Below the pieces are notes generated by a model. That model saw only the letters and a program-made list of their open reading frames with translations. It made no database searches and was not told the origin of the DNA. A stretch of 64,000 nt of DNA. Source: Lysinibacillus timonensis. GTDB lineage: Bacteria; Bacillota; Bacilli; Bacillales_A; Planococcaceae. The stretch spans positions 2,268,001 to 2,332,000 of the forward strand of contig NZ_LT985980.1 of assembly GCF_900291985.1 (NCBI RefSeq), written 5' to 3'. Shown here piece after piece: positions 17,677 to 26,185 of the stretch. Positions within the stretch are counted from its first letter, which is position 1. Each line of letters begins with the position of its first letter. The position numbers were made by a program, and so were the translations under genes.

Positions 17677-18339
17677 TCACTCAAATCTCACATCATTTGA
17701 ATAAATCTCCATCTGTCCCCAATTTAAAATTTGAATATTATCTCCATCTCGATGAATTGTCCCCTCTTCATTCCATCCCTTTAATATTCGGTTTAAGTGC
17801 CTTTTGGTTGTACCAATTAGTGAAGCTACCTCATCTAATTTATTTGAAATGATATATTCACTATTTGATTTAGTAGATGCGATTGTACAATAATAGGCAG
17901 CTAATCTCACTGAAACTGGAGACAATGCATTTACTCTCGATGAGATTGTACAAGTCTTCAATTTGTAAGCTAACTCTTTTAACAATAGTTGTGTAAATCC
18001 AACATTGTTTTTCAAATAATGATTATAAATAACAAGTGGTACAAAGATAAATTCACAAACTTCAGCAGCAATACAATTTGATTGAATTGTACATTGTTCA
18101 AAAATTTCAATGTCCCCTAATATGGCTGGCTTTTTACTATATCTTAATAATAGTTCTTTACCGGTAATTTCAATACTTGAAACATAATATTTTCCTTCAA
18201 TTAGGAAATACAAACCATCGATTTCATCACCTGTTTTTAAAATATACTCATTCGTTTGATAGATTCTATATTGAAGCTGCTCCAACACATCATTTGGAAA
18301 TGTATATGTATAAAGTTGGCTAAATTTCTCTAAATTCAA
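17677..18339 (-). CDS. Crp/Fnr family transcriptional regulator
   Basis: About 220 residues: a cNMP-binding-like domain (GDEIDGLYFLIEGKYYVSS, LGDIEIFE) followed by a winged helix whose recognition region is DEVASLIGTTKRHLNRILKGW. It is distantly related to the YeiL-type protein at 12.2-12.9 kb but clearly a separate gene. The frame extends upstream to 18468, across the divergent HAD gene, which is implausible. I place the start at TTG 18339, seven bases after AGGTG, which gives a normal family length; an ATG near 18389 is the alternative. It is convergent with the flagellin gene and divergent from the HAD gene. The ligand is unknown. Confidence 0.82.
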   Translation of the reverse strand: MNLEKFSQLYTYTFPNDVLEQLQYRIYQTNEYILKTGDEIDGLYFLIEGKYYVSSIEITGKELLLRYSKKPAILGDIEIFEQCTIQSNCIAAEVCEFIFVPLVIYNHYLKNNVGFTQLLLKELAYKLKTCTISSRVNALSPVSVRLAAYYCTIASTKSNSEYIISNKLDEVASLIGTTKRHLNRILKGWNEEGTIHRDGDNIQILNWGQMEIYSNDVRFE

Positions 18340-18404
18340 CTGAGGACACCTGTCCTTTCGAAAACAATTTATACTTATTATACTCATTGTAGGAGGCGAA
18401 TCGA

Positions 18405-19130
18405 ATGAACTTTGTATTTGATATTGATGGTACACTTTGCTTTGACGGAAAAACAATTGACATTTCAATTATTGAAGCTTTAAACGAACTTTCTACATTT
18501 GGACATGAAATCATTTTTGCTTCAGCCCGTCCAATTCGTGATTTAGTTCCTGTTCTACCACCCCACCTGAAAAAGGGAAAATTAGTTGGCGGAAATGGGT
18601 GTTTCATTTCTGACAATGAAGGTATTAAAGCAAATCATTTTGTATCTGAATTAATGGAACAGTTACACATCATTATTCAAAATCATCAGCTTACTTATTT
18701 AGCAGATGGTGAATGGGACTATGCCTTTACCGGAAGCACTGATCATCCCATATATAAAAATATAAATCATAGCACTGCAAAAAACTACCCAATTATGGAA
18801 CTACAAAAAATATGTAAATTAGTATTGTTCAAGCCGTCACCTACTGTTATTGAAGAACTCCAGCAATTGCCTGTTTGCATCACGAGTTATAAACATGAGG
18901 ATGCCATTGATATAAGTCCCTTAGGTATTAATAAAGTATATGGCCTTGAACAACTACAAGTAAAAGAATTTATTGCATTTGGGAATGACAGCAACGATCA
19001 ATGCTTATTTGAAAATGCACGATATAGTGTTTGCGTAGGTGATAATGAAGTACATAAATATGCTTCTATAAAAATTTCTAAGGACGATGTCGCAGAAACA
19101 ATTGTTGAACTTAAAAATAGTTGCTTCTAA
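18405..19130 (+). CDS. HAD superfamily hydrolase, Cof-type phosphatase
   Basis: 241-residue sugar-phosphate phosphatase-like protein. Motif I DIDGTLC (nucleophile Asp at residue 6 and acid/base Asp8) is at the extreme N-terminus, motif II lies in FASARPIRD, and motif IV is FGNDSNDQCLFENA near 195, which binds Mg. The cap inserted between motifs II and IV is of the Cof/C2 type. TAGGAGGCG is about six bases before the ATG. Cof proteins dephosphorylate varied sugar phosphates and flavin or vitamin precursors; the substrate here is not predictable. Confidence 0.9.
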   Translation: MNFVFDIDGTLCFDGKTIDISIIEALNELSTFGHEIIFASARPIRDLVPVLPPHLKKGKLVGGNGCFISDNEGIKANHFVSELMEQLHIIIQNHQLTYLADGEWDYAFTGSTDHPIYKNINHSTAKNYPIMELQKICKLVLFKPSPTVIEELQQLPVCITSYKHEDAIDISPLGINKVYGLEQLQVKEFIAFGNDSNDQCLFENARYSVCVGDNEVHKYASIKISKDDVAETIVELKNSCF

Positions 19131-19133
19131 TAG

Positions 19134-19182
19134 AAAAAGGAACCTATGGCCATTGATCTAACAATGCTATAGATTCCTTTTA
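19134..19182 (+). terminator. Terminator of the HAD phosphatase gene
   Basis: AAAAGGAA (19135-19142) pairs with TTCCTTTT (19174-19181), with an inner CTAT/ATAG stem. Confidence 0.75.
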
Positions 19183-19350
19183 TACCTTATTTACATATGG
19201 TACAGCTTACCGTAATGTATCTAAATGAGGTTTTCTTGAATATAAAGATTTCTAAAATCAAAGCACCCATTTGTTGACAATACAAATACTAAAAACTATC
19301 CACTTCCATTTTAATATATATTCTATCCTTACTTAGGTAACCATCAAAAT

Positions 19351-19552
19351 GGTAAGCGGAGAATATTCCGTTATTTGCTGAATGAAGCATGTTTCGGGGG
19401 AAATAAAGGAGATTTTTCCGATTACAAAAGCCAAAACCCCCCATTTTTAAGTTTTCCGCGTTAATAGGGGTATTTTCTCCGTCTATTTTGGTCCTTTTCT
19501 ATATTATTTACAAAATAAATGGAATTTTTCCGTCTATTTATCAGAAAGGATG
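19351..19552. repeat. Degenerate intergenic repeat with periodic TCCG blocks
   Basis: About 200 bases inside a 780-base gene-free stretch. The block TCCG, preceded by T-rich sequence, recurs near 19367, 19417, 19455, 19478 and 19529, with variants such as GAGAATATTCCG, GAGATTTTTCCG, TTTTCCGCGTTAATAGGGG and TTTTCTCCGTCTATTTT; CCGTCTATTT occurs twice. No open frame covers it. It resembles dispersed intergenic repeats I recall from Lysinibacillus- and Bacillus-like genomes, but only one copy is in this window. The rest of 19183-19911 shows nothing else recognisable. Confidence 0.5.
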
Positions 19553-19911
19553 CTTAACCTCATCCCCCAACCAAGGAAAGGAATTTAACTAAAACCACCC
19601 TTATTTATGGTACGGTTCGCCTCTTATCACATCGTAAATAGCGAAAAAAAAAGATTCTAATGAAACTCCACTCCCCCTAATTAATACTATTTAAGATCAA
19701 GACGTTTTAAGTATTTTTTCATTTCAGCATCCATGGAGTAATTTGTAAAGAATATCCTTGTTCTACTAATCTGCCCCTTAGTACACTAAGTTCATCAAAA
19801 AAGGCACTTCCCCTTCTTAAAGAAAAGCACCCCTTTAGTTTAAGTACATTTAATCACATACTATAACGCTACTTTATTTTTAGTGCTGTTTATCCTTTAA
19901 GAACTTCACTG

Positions 19912-20277
19912 TTAGTATTTCTCGATCTTTATTTTCATTTTTATTTTTTCTTCGCTAGTTGTTTCTGTTTCAGAAACATTTTTAATAGAATCTTCAACTA
20001 TTTGTTGAATTAATGTACCATCAATATTTGCATCCTTCGGGAAACCTACTGAAACTGTAAATTCATCAGTACCACCACTTAACATTATTGCTAGTGATTC
20101 ACTTTCAAGTTCCGTTTGCTCTGTAATAGATACTATTATTTCATTTTGTAATTCAGAAAATAAAGTTTCCTGAGAAACTACTACTTCCTGCTCGCTTTCT
20201 AATACCTCGGTTGCATTACATCCAACTAACAAGATTGAACAAAATACAATTCCTGAAATTATGGCCTTTTTCATCAT
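19912..20277 (-). CDS. Small lipoprotein of unknown function in an ECF sigma operon
   Basis: 121 residues. Type II signal peptide with lipobox LLVGC (Cys20), followed by an acidic Glu/Ser/Thr-rich linker and a compact domain with a repeated EKIKMKIKIEKY tail. AAAGGGGA precedes the two Met codons. It lies 44 bases after the anti-sigma gene, so it is the third gene of the operon. A role in the envelope signal sensed by the anti-sigma, or as a stress output, is inference. I do not recognise a family. Confidence 0.72.
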   Translation of the reverse strand: MMKKAIISGIVFCSILLVGCNATEVLESEQEVVVSQETLFSELQNEIIVSITEQTELESESLAIMLSGGTDEFTVSVGFPKDANIDGTLIQQIVEDSIKNVSETETTSEEKIKMKIKIEKY

Positions 20278-20321
20278 TTCTAAATTCCCCTTTCAAAAAT
20301 AAATTGCACTTCCACAACAGT

Positions 20322-21293
20322 TTAATATTGGTCTGTTGTTGCTCCTAATGTAGCGCCGCGAATCATAGATTCATCACTAAACTTTATTAAATCACTTGGT
20401 TTTCCTGTAACTATCACACCAATGATTTTTAGGTTCTGAGGTTCTAGTTTTATTTCGCCCTGTTTAGTTATGTTAGTTATAATTCTCTCTGCATCTTCTT
20501 GATAATCACCACCATCTTCCTTTACCCTTTCTAAGATGGATATAAAGTTAGAGGCAGAATAGGTTTCTGCATTTCGGTTATATGAAAAGCCATACGCTTG
20601 AAAACCATGGATTGTAGCGTCTCGGAAATTCTTATCTTTGTTAAAATTATTATCATTTTCTATTTGATCTTTACTAAACGTATCTACCCAATACCATGCT
20701 AATTGTTCTTTAAATACCTCATTTACTTCCTCAATGGAGTAACCATCATCAAACGAAAAAGCCATTTCTACAACTGTGTTATCATCAATCACATTAAGTA
20801 ACTTTCTATCATCAAATATTTGCTTATAATTTACTTGTGGATGAAAAAATTCAACGACTCTTTCTCCTTCATAATACATAGGAATTCGCTCATCATCTGA
20901 GTATCCTATGCCAGAAGGACCATTATTTGGAATAAGTCGAGACGAACCGAAAATAGTAAAAACTTTTTCCTGTTCCCCCCATGGAATTGGTACTCCTCCA
21001 ACAATTTTTACTAACTTCGTTTTTGCTGTTGCAGAAGTTAATGAATAATTAAATATGCCACCTCGCTCTTCGATGTTGGCGCCCATAATATTGTTCCAAG
21101 CCGAATCCAAGTCGGTCTCCTTTTCCATTTTTATTTTCATTACCGTATTGCCAATAAAAAATAGCCCAAATAATACTATGACACTAATAACTAATGAAAT
21201 AAGCACCATTCTTATCATGGAACGTTTTTTTGCTTTTTTTACCAATCCTTCAAATTCAAGATCTTTAGGAAAAAACTCATATTCCTTTTTCAT
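20322..21293 (-). CDS. Anti-sigma factor, membrane-anchored
   Basis: About 323 residues: a cytosolic N-terminus (residues 1-27, Lys-rich), one membrane helix VLISLVISVIVLFGLFFIG and a large outer domain. The layout and the N- and C-terminal parts resemble the sigma_reg_N/sigma_reg_C anti-sigma family of Firmicutes (YhdL-like). The longest frame starts at 21299, directly at AGGAGGT; the second ATG at 21293, six bases after it, is the better start. It overlaps the 3' end of the sigma gene, so translation is probably coupled. It should hold the sigma factor at the membrane until an envelope signal arrives. Confidence 0.83.
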   Translation of the reverse strand: MKKEYEFFPKDLEFEGLVKKAKKRSMIRMVLISLVISVIVLFGLFFIGNTVMKIKMEKETDLDSAWNNIMGANIEERGGIFNYSLTSATAKTKLVKIVGGVPIPWGEQEKVFTIFGSSRLIPNNGPSGIGYSDDERIPMYYEGERVVEFFHPQVNYKQIFDDRKLLNVIDDNTVVEMAFSFDDGYSIEEVNEVFKEQLAWYWVDTFSKDQIENDNNFNKDKNFRDATIHGFQAYGFSYNRNAETYSASNFISILERVKEDGGDYQEDAERIITNITKQGEIKLEPQNLKIIGVIVTGKPSDLIKFSDESMIRGATLGATTDQY

Positions 21294-21789
21294 TTTCATA
21301 CCTCCTATACTGTTCTATAAATTCCTTTCTTGCCCTATAGAGAGTAGTCTTAACAGACCCTTCTTTCATGCTATACAGTTCTGCTATCTCATATATTTTT
21401 AATCCCGTACTATATTTCAGAAGAAGCAATTGCCTGTATTTCGGTTTTAATTTAGTTAAGATTTCATGAATATCTCTTTCTTGTTCACTTTGCATGAGGA
21501 CTTTTTCAGGTGTTTCTTCCTCAAATATTTCTTGTACATTGAATTTCAATAATATATCTTTTCGTCTAGTTTTCTTACGAGACATATCATAATATTGATT
21601 TACTGCTACTCTAAATAGCCAACCTTGGATATTATCAATCTGGAATGAGTCTATGTATTGTAAAAACTTATACGCAGTATCTTGGATAATATCTTCTGCA
21701 TCTTCCTTTGAAGCACCCATTTTTATTAGGTAGGAGTAAACAAATTTTAGTATCTCATTTAATTTTTTCCCCATCATGGAATCATTCAT
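21277..21789 (-). CDS. ECF-type RNA polymerase sigma factor
   Basis: 170 residues from the ATG at 21789, which follows GGGAGGT; the frame is open 16 codons further upstream, but without a comparable site. Region 2 is at about 20-85 (KEDAEDIIQDTAYKFLQYI, IQGWLFRVAVNQYYDMSR) and region 4 at about 110-160 (LKPKYRQLLLLKYSTGLKIYEIAEL, KEGSVKTTLYRARKEF). All expected elements are present, unlike the broken sigma gene at 15 kb. It is first of sigma, anti-sigma, lipoprotein. ECF factors usually activate their own operon; I could not define the promoter. Confidence 0.92.
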   Translation of the reverse strand: MNDSMMGKKLNEILKFVYSYLIKMGASKEDAEDIIQDTAYKFLQYIDSFQIDNIQGWLFRVAVNQYYDMSRKKTRRKDILLKFNVQEIFEEETPEKVLMQSEQERDIHEILTKLKPKYRQLLLLKYSTGLKIYEIAELYSMKEGSVKTTLYRARKEFIEQYRRYENEKGI

Positions 21790-21892
21790 TTCAAACCTCC
21801 CACCTTTAAAACGTTTCAATAATAAAAAGGTTAACAAAAAAATCGCAAACTTAGGTTCTTATTTCTCTTTAACATATACTTTAGTTGAGAAA

Positions 21893-21933
21893 TAAAAAAG
21901 AACTTGGCAAGAAAGTTTTCGCTTCTCGCCAAA
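21893..21933 (-). terminator. Terminator downstream of rlmH
   Basis: Minus strand: TTTGGCGAGAAG pairs with CTTTCTTGCCAA across a GCGAAAA-type loop, then GTTCTTTTTT. It is the first strong hairpin after rlmH. Confidence 0.8.
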
Positions 21934-22017
21934 TTCATTAGAAAATATATGATTACATTTAATTAATCTTCGACAGCCAATGACTATTTATAGTTAGTTC
22001 ACCCCTTTGCTTTACCA

Positions 22018-22497
22018 TCATTTGTGATACGGTTCACCCTTCATAATTCGAAAACTTCGATAAATCTGCTCAACTAACACTAGTTTCATTAGTTGATGTG
22101 GTAAGGTCATTCGCCCAAAGCTTACTTTCTCGTTTGCTCGTTTAAGAACATCTTCATGAAGACCAAGTGAGCCTCCAATTACAAATGTCACTTTACTTGT
22201 CCCATATGTCATCAGTGACTCCATATCTGCTGCCATTTCTTCAGAGGTTTTCATCTTTCCTTCTATTGCTAGTGCAATTACATGCATTCCATCATTTATT
22301 TTGGATAAGATGCGTTCCCCTTCTTTCTTTTTCACCAAGTCCATTTCGGCATCACTTAACTGTTCGGGTGCTTTTTCGTCCGGTACTTCTATTAAATCAA
22401 TCTTTGCATAGGCACCAAGACGCTTCACATATTCATCAATCCCCATCTTTAAATACTTCTCTTTTAACTTTCCTACCGAAATGACAGTGATATTCAC
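22018..22497 (-). CDS. rlmH: 23S rRNA (pseudouridine1915-N3)-methyltransferase
   Basis: SPOUT-class methyltransferase (B. subtilis YydA) that methylates pseudouridine 1915 of 23S rRNA, in helix 69, on assembled ribosomes. 159 residues, the standard length. The SAM-binding knot is at [13 protein letters not shown] near residue 105, followed by [26 protein letters not shown] and the conserved end GEPYHK. It is followed on the left by a terminator; upstream lies a dense DnaA-box cluster and the yyzF-type gene, an order known from Bacillus. Confidence 0.97.
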   Translation of the reverse strand: MNITVISVGKLKEKYLKMGIDEYVKRLGAYAKIDLIEVPDEKAPEQLSDAEMDLVKKKEGERILSKINDGMHVIALAIEGKMKTSEEMAADMESLMTYGTSKVTFVIGGSLGLHEDVLKRANEKVSFGRMTLPHQLMKLVLVEQIYRSFRIMKGEPYHK

Positions 22498-22727
22498 AAC
22501 TTATCCACCTTTACAATTCATTAATAATGTTCGCACCATAAGTTGGTAATAAACAGGTATATATATCCTATGAATTCCAAAATTCCTTAAAATATGGCTT
22601 TGTGTCTCTCTATATGGTTATTTTTCTTCTTATGCACACCTTATTAACATTTACATTTTGTTTACAAACAATTTATCCACAAAGTTATACACATTACTCA
22701 CAGCTAAATTCAATATATTGTGTAAAG

Positions 22728-22892
22728 TTATTTACTTGATACAATATATGTTGCAGCTTCTTCGCAGTAAGAACATTTTGTGGATAACTTTTGTTCTTCC
22801 TCCACTTTGTTCATTATAGGATATTCCTTTGTTTCAGCAACAAACATATCTAATGCATGATTTATATGGTCTTCGCAGCTATACTTTTCCAT
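22728..22892 (-). CDS. yyzF: Small CxxH/CxxC protein, YyzF type
   Basis: 54 residues from ATG 22892 (AGAAGGAG ten bases before) to TAA 22728. It begins MEKYSCEDHINHALD and has CSYC near residue 40, so one CxxH and one CxxC pair could bind a metal such as zinc. This matches the CxxH/CxxC protein family (BA_5709 type, YyzF in B. subtilis), which lies at this place between rlmH and htrA in Bacillales. Its function is unknown. A perfect DnaA box lies inside the gene at 22779-22787. Confidence 0.88.
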   Translation of the reverse strand: MEKYSCEDHINHALDMFVAETKEYPIMNKVEEEQKLSTKCSYCEEAATYIVSSK

Positions 22893-22973
22893 TTTCTTTT
22901 ATCTCCTTCTATTAAATATTTCCACAAAGTTATTCACATTTGTTAGTACGTTATCCACAAACCATTGTAACAA

Positions 22974-23014
22974 ACAAAAAAAGAGTAGGAAAGTAAAGGC
23001 TTTACTTTCCTACC
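22974..23014 (-). terminator. Terminator of htrA
   Basis: Perfect stem GTAGGAAAGTAAA (22985-22997) with TTTACTTTCCTAC (23001-23013); on the minus strand it is followed by a run of seven T. Confidence 0.92.
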
Positions 23015-23115
23015 TATTGTGCAAAACTTAAATACATTTAAAGCAGTTATCCACAAATATCCACAAACACGCTGAATATATTTTATATAACTTACGAGCA
23101 AATTTGTATTAATAA

Positions 23116-24426
23116 TTAGACATTAGTACCTTCAGTTAATTTTAACTCTAATTCAACTATTTTACCTTGCCTATAAACCTTCATGCTCAATGTGTCACCA
23201 ACTTCTGTTTCATTATATAGATGTTGACGTAAATCAATTGAGTTTTCGATTTTTTCTCCATCCATCTCTATAACAACATCATATTGTTGCACGCCTGCAC
23301 GATCTGCAGGTGATCCTTGAACAACTTCTGATATTACTACTCCTGTTGTTACTTCTTCAGGTAAACGAAGTGTTTGCTGTTGATAAAATGCTGGTACTTC
23401 TGTTAAGTCTAGTAGACCAATACCTAATGTCGGTCTACGAACTTCACCATTTCTTTCTAGCTCTTCGATTACTGGGATGACCGTATTAATTGGAATTGCA
23501 AAGCCTAATCCTTCAACAGTCGATTCTGCAATTTTCATTGAATTGATTCCAATTAAATCTCCTACAATATTCACTAAAGCACCACCACTGTTACCAGGAT
23601 TGATGGCTGCATCTGTTTGTAATACTTCTGTTTCCCAATCTTGCGTTCCATCAGCGTTTAAATCAACTGGTACCGCCCGATCTGTACCTGAAATAACACC
23701 TGTTGTTACTGATCCATAGAAATCAAGACCAAGCGGGTTGCCAATAGCAATAACTGTTTCTCCTTGTTTCAAAACGTCAGAGTCCCCAAATTGGGCAACT
23801 GTCTTCACATTTTCACTGCTGATTGACACCACTGCTAAGTCAGTCCATATATCGCTTCCGACTAAAGTTGCTTCTTCCTTCGTACCATCAGTAAGGGTTA
23901 CCTCTAATTGTTTAGCTCCTTCTACAACATGGTAGTTTGTTATAACAAATGCTTGGTCATTTTCAATTTTATAAATTACACCAGAACCACTACCAGCTTC
24001 TTGTGTCATGGAACGTTGATTCCAAAAGTCTGTCACTTCTTGAATATTGGTTATACCAACAACAGCATCTGACACCTTATCAACAGCTTTTGTAATATCC
24101 GTTGTTACCTCCGTTGCTGTTTGGTCTATTGTTGTTTGTTCTTGAGTAATAGTATTTGCAGAGCTGCTTGGAAGTTGTCCAACCATAGAAGGTAGTAGTA
24201 ACCACATAACGAGTGCACCAACGATCACACCTGCCAAACCACTTACAAAATATCCTCCCTTATTCCCACCTTTTTGTTTCGCTCTTCGTTTATTTTCCTC
24301 TTCTTCCTCGCGCCTTAACCTTTCTTGGAGTGGTGAAATATTTGATGAATATGGTTCATTTGTTTGTTGAGCATCCAGGGGATTATTTAAATCGTTGTTT
24401 CGATTTTCATCATCGTAATAACTCAT
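23116..24426 (-). CDS. htrC: HtrA-like membrane serine protease with PDZ domain
   Basis: Envelope quality-control protease of the DegP/HtrA family (YyxA/HtrC position next to walJ), 436 residues. A charged cytosolic N-terminus (1-57) is followed by a membrane anchor at about 58-80 and a trypsin-like domain with triad His166 (ITNYHVVEG), Asp196 (IWTDLAVV) and Ser280 (NPGNSGGAL). One PDZ domain lies at about 335-430. The catalytic residues are complete. AAGGAAGGATG precedes the ATG. It follows the wal operon but is separated from walJ by a terminator, so it has at least partly independent expression. Confidence 0.94.
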   Translation of the reverse strand: MSYYDDENRNNDLNNPLDAQQTNEPYSSNISPLQERLRREEEEENKRRAKQKGGNKGGYFVSGLAGVIVGALVMWLLLPSMVGQLPSSSANTITQEQTTIDQTATEVTTDITKAVDKVSDAVVGITNIQEVTDFWNQRSMTQEAGSGSGVIYKIENDQAFVITNYHVVEGAKQLEVTLTDGTKEEATLVGSDIWTDLAVVSISSENVKTVAQFGDSDVLKQGETVIAIGNPLGLDFYGSVTTGVISGTDRAVPVDLNADGTQDWETEVLQTDAAINPGNSGGALVNIVGDLIGINSMKIAESTVEGLGFAIPINTVIPVIEELERNGEVRRPTLGIGLLDLTEVPAFYQQQTLRLPEEVTTGVVISEVVQGSPADRAGVQQYDVVIEMDGEKIENSIDLRQHLYNETEVGDTLSMKVYRQGKIVELELKLTEGTNV

Positions 24427-24504
24427 ATTTAATCATCCTTCCTTTCTTCTGTCATTATGATACAAACCGAACATTAAAATTACATGAAAATGAAATAAAA
24501 TGAT

Positions 24505-24547
24505 AATAAAAAAGAACTTTGCCAAATAACACAATTAGCAAAGTTCT
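24505..24547 (-). terminator. Terminator of the wal operon, downstream of walJ
   Basis: Minus strand: GAACTTTGC pairs with GCAAAGTTC (arms near 24514-24522 and 24537-24545), then TTTTTTATT. Confidence 0.88.
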
Positions 24548-24563
24548 CACGGTATTTATTTCA

Positions 24564-25352
24564 TTAAACATTCACTAACAAAGTTGGTTCTTCAGCATCT
24601 GTATCATGTAAATGTACAAATTCACCTGCAAGTATGCCACACGATTGCAAAGTTTGAGATACACTCATCCGCGCTAAATCCTTCATATTATTATCTTTAC
24701 TTAAATGAGAAAGGTAGATTTGTGTAGGCTTTTCATAGACCACTTCACTCATCGCAATTGCGGCATCTTCGTTGGATACATGGCCAACATCGCTCAAAAT
24801 ACGGCGTTTTATTGACCATGGATATCGTCCCATTTGAAGCATCCCAATATCATGATTACTTTCAAATACATAAGAATCTGCACCACGGATAATGCCTTTC
24901 ATACGATCGCTAACATATCCAGTATCTGTAATGACTACTAACTTTCGATTATTTTCATGAAACACATAAAACATGGGATCTGCTGCATCATGTGACACCG
25001 CGAATGATTCAATACTTAAAGAACCAAAGGATTGGACAGTTTCCATGTTAAACAAGAAACGTTGTTCATCAGGAATATTGCCTACAAGTCCATCCATCGC
25101 TGACCAAGTTTTTTCATTTGCAAAGACTGGTAATTTATATTTACGAGCAACCACACCAAGCCCTTTAATATGGTCACTATGTTCATGAGTGACAAGAATA
25201 CCTGATAACTTACTCATATCGCGATCAATTTTAGCAAAAAGTTGCTCCATTTTTTTACCGCTTAAACCTGCATCTACTAAAAATGCATGTTCATCACTTT
25301 CCACATATATTGCATTTCCAGTACTACCGCTTGCTAAAACACTAAATCGCAT
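24564..25352 (-). CDS. walJ: MBL-fold metallohydrolase WalJ/YycJ
   Basis: Metallo-beta-lactamase-fold hydrolase, 262 residues, the last gene of the wal operon. The metal-binding motif [10 protein letters not shown] is near residue 55, with further ligands in [19 protein letters not shown] and the late His in [10 protein letters not shown]. The N-terminal [11 protein letters not shown] is typical of YycJ. In other species it is linked to cell-wall homeostasis and to co-ordination of cell division with replication, and nuclease activity has been reported for homologues. It starts 11 bases after yycI. Confidence 0.95.
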   Translation of the reverse strand: MRFSVLASGSTGNAIYVESDEHAFLVDAGLSGKKMEQLFAKIDRDMSKLSGILVTHEHSDHIKGLGVVARKYKLPVFANEKTWSAMDGLVGNIPDEQRFLFNMETVQSFGSLSIESFAVSHDAADPMFYVFHENNRKLVVITDTGYVSDRMKGIIRGADSYVFESNHDIGMLQMGRYPWSIKRRILSDVGHVSNEDAAIAMSEVVYEKPTQIYLSHLSKDNNMKDLARMSVSQTLQSCGILAGEFVHLHDTDAEEPTLLVNV

Positions 25353-25363
25353 ACTATTACTCC

Positions 25364-26185
25364 CTATTCATCTTCATCTTCTACATTTTTTTGTTCTAAT
25401 TGCACATCAATTATTAGTCCTTCAACCGCATTTACAAAGTATTCTTCTTCAATCCCATCCGCAGTTGTCACTCTTATTTCCCAAGTTGGAACGAAAACTT
25501 GCGTTTGGGTTAATTGAACTAAGGTTGAATAACCTAGTTTTACTTGTGTAATTTGTGAACCAGGTTTTAGTAAACCATTCGCATAAAGAACTTGTATTAC
25601 TTGTATAGGAGTCCAAAGGCTCTCTTGCTCTTCAAATTCCTCTAAATTTTCTAATAGTGTTTGTTCATACATATAGACTTCGTTTTCATTATTCCAATAT
25701 AACTTGACCATTCCATTTATATTGTAATAGATGGTACGTTCGTCAACACGTTGAAAAAACGTTGCTGTCCGGTTTTCTAAATCCACATTCCATAATGTAT
25801 AGTTCGAGCCTTCAACTACATACGTTTGTAAAAATTCAACGTAACTTGTTGTATCTTCTATATCCCTTAATGGTACTGGCTTGTTCATTGTTGCAATGAT
25901 TTTCGACTCATTTTCTATGGAAATATCTTGATTATTTAAAGATGGAAAATTTTCTTCATCTAACGTTTTCACACTACCGGAAAAGTATGGGGCATTCTCT
26001 ATTTCAGGTAGAGTACTGTAGGTGATTTGATCGTCACTTAACCGCGCCTCTATCGTTTTCTCTCCTAATACTTCAACTTTTTGTGCCTCAGTTAGGCGAT
26101 TTAAGTAGAGTGAATATAGAAAAATATCTAATATGAGGAATACTATGATGAATATCGACTTCGATTTACTCCAATCCATATTCAT
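25364..26185 (-). CDS. yycI: WalK-regulatory membrane protein YycI
   Basis: 273 residues: a short cytosolic N-terminus, one membrane helix (about 9-27, [19 protein letters not shown]) and an extracytoplasmic YycI-type domain. It acts with YycH in a membrane complex that modulates the WalK kinase (inhibition in B. subtilis). Its start overlaps the yycH stop by 20 bases, so the pair is translationally coupled. The C-terminus is acidic (KNVEDEDE). Confidence 0.93.
   Translation of the reverse strand: MNMDWSKSKSIFIIVFLILDIFLYSLYLNRLTEAQKVEVLGEKTIEARLSDDQITYSTLPEIENAPYFSGSVKTLDEENFPSLNNQDISIENESKIIATMNKPVPLRDIEDTTSYVEFLQTYVVEGSNYTLWNVDLENRTATFFQRVDERTIYYNINGMVKLYWNNENEVYMYEQTLLENLEEFEEQESLWTPIQVIQVLYANGLLKPGSQITQVKLGYSTLVQLTQTQVFVPTWEIRVTTADGIEEEYFVNAVEGLIIDVQLEQKNVEDEDE

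Larger units (their letters stand above)
22630..23065. promoter_or_regulatory. DnaA-box cluster near rlmH
   Basis: Seven exact TTATNCACA matches: 22630-22638, 22673-22681, 22685-22693, 22779-22787 (reverse, inside the yyzF-type gene), 22930-22938, 22951-22959 and 23047-23055, plus near matches (for example 23057-23065). In B. subtilis a DnaA-binding cluster is reported at yydA (rlmH). It may titrate DnaA or link rlmH/htrA-region expression to replication. Confidence 0.88.
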
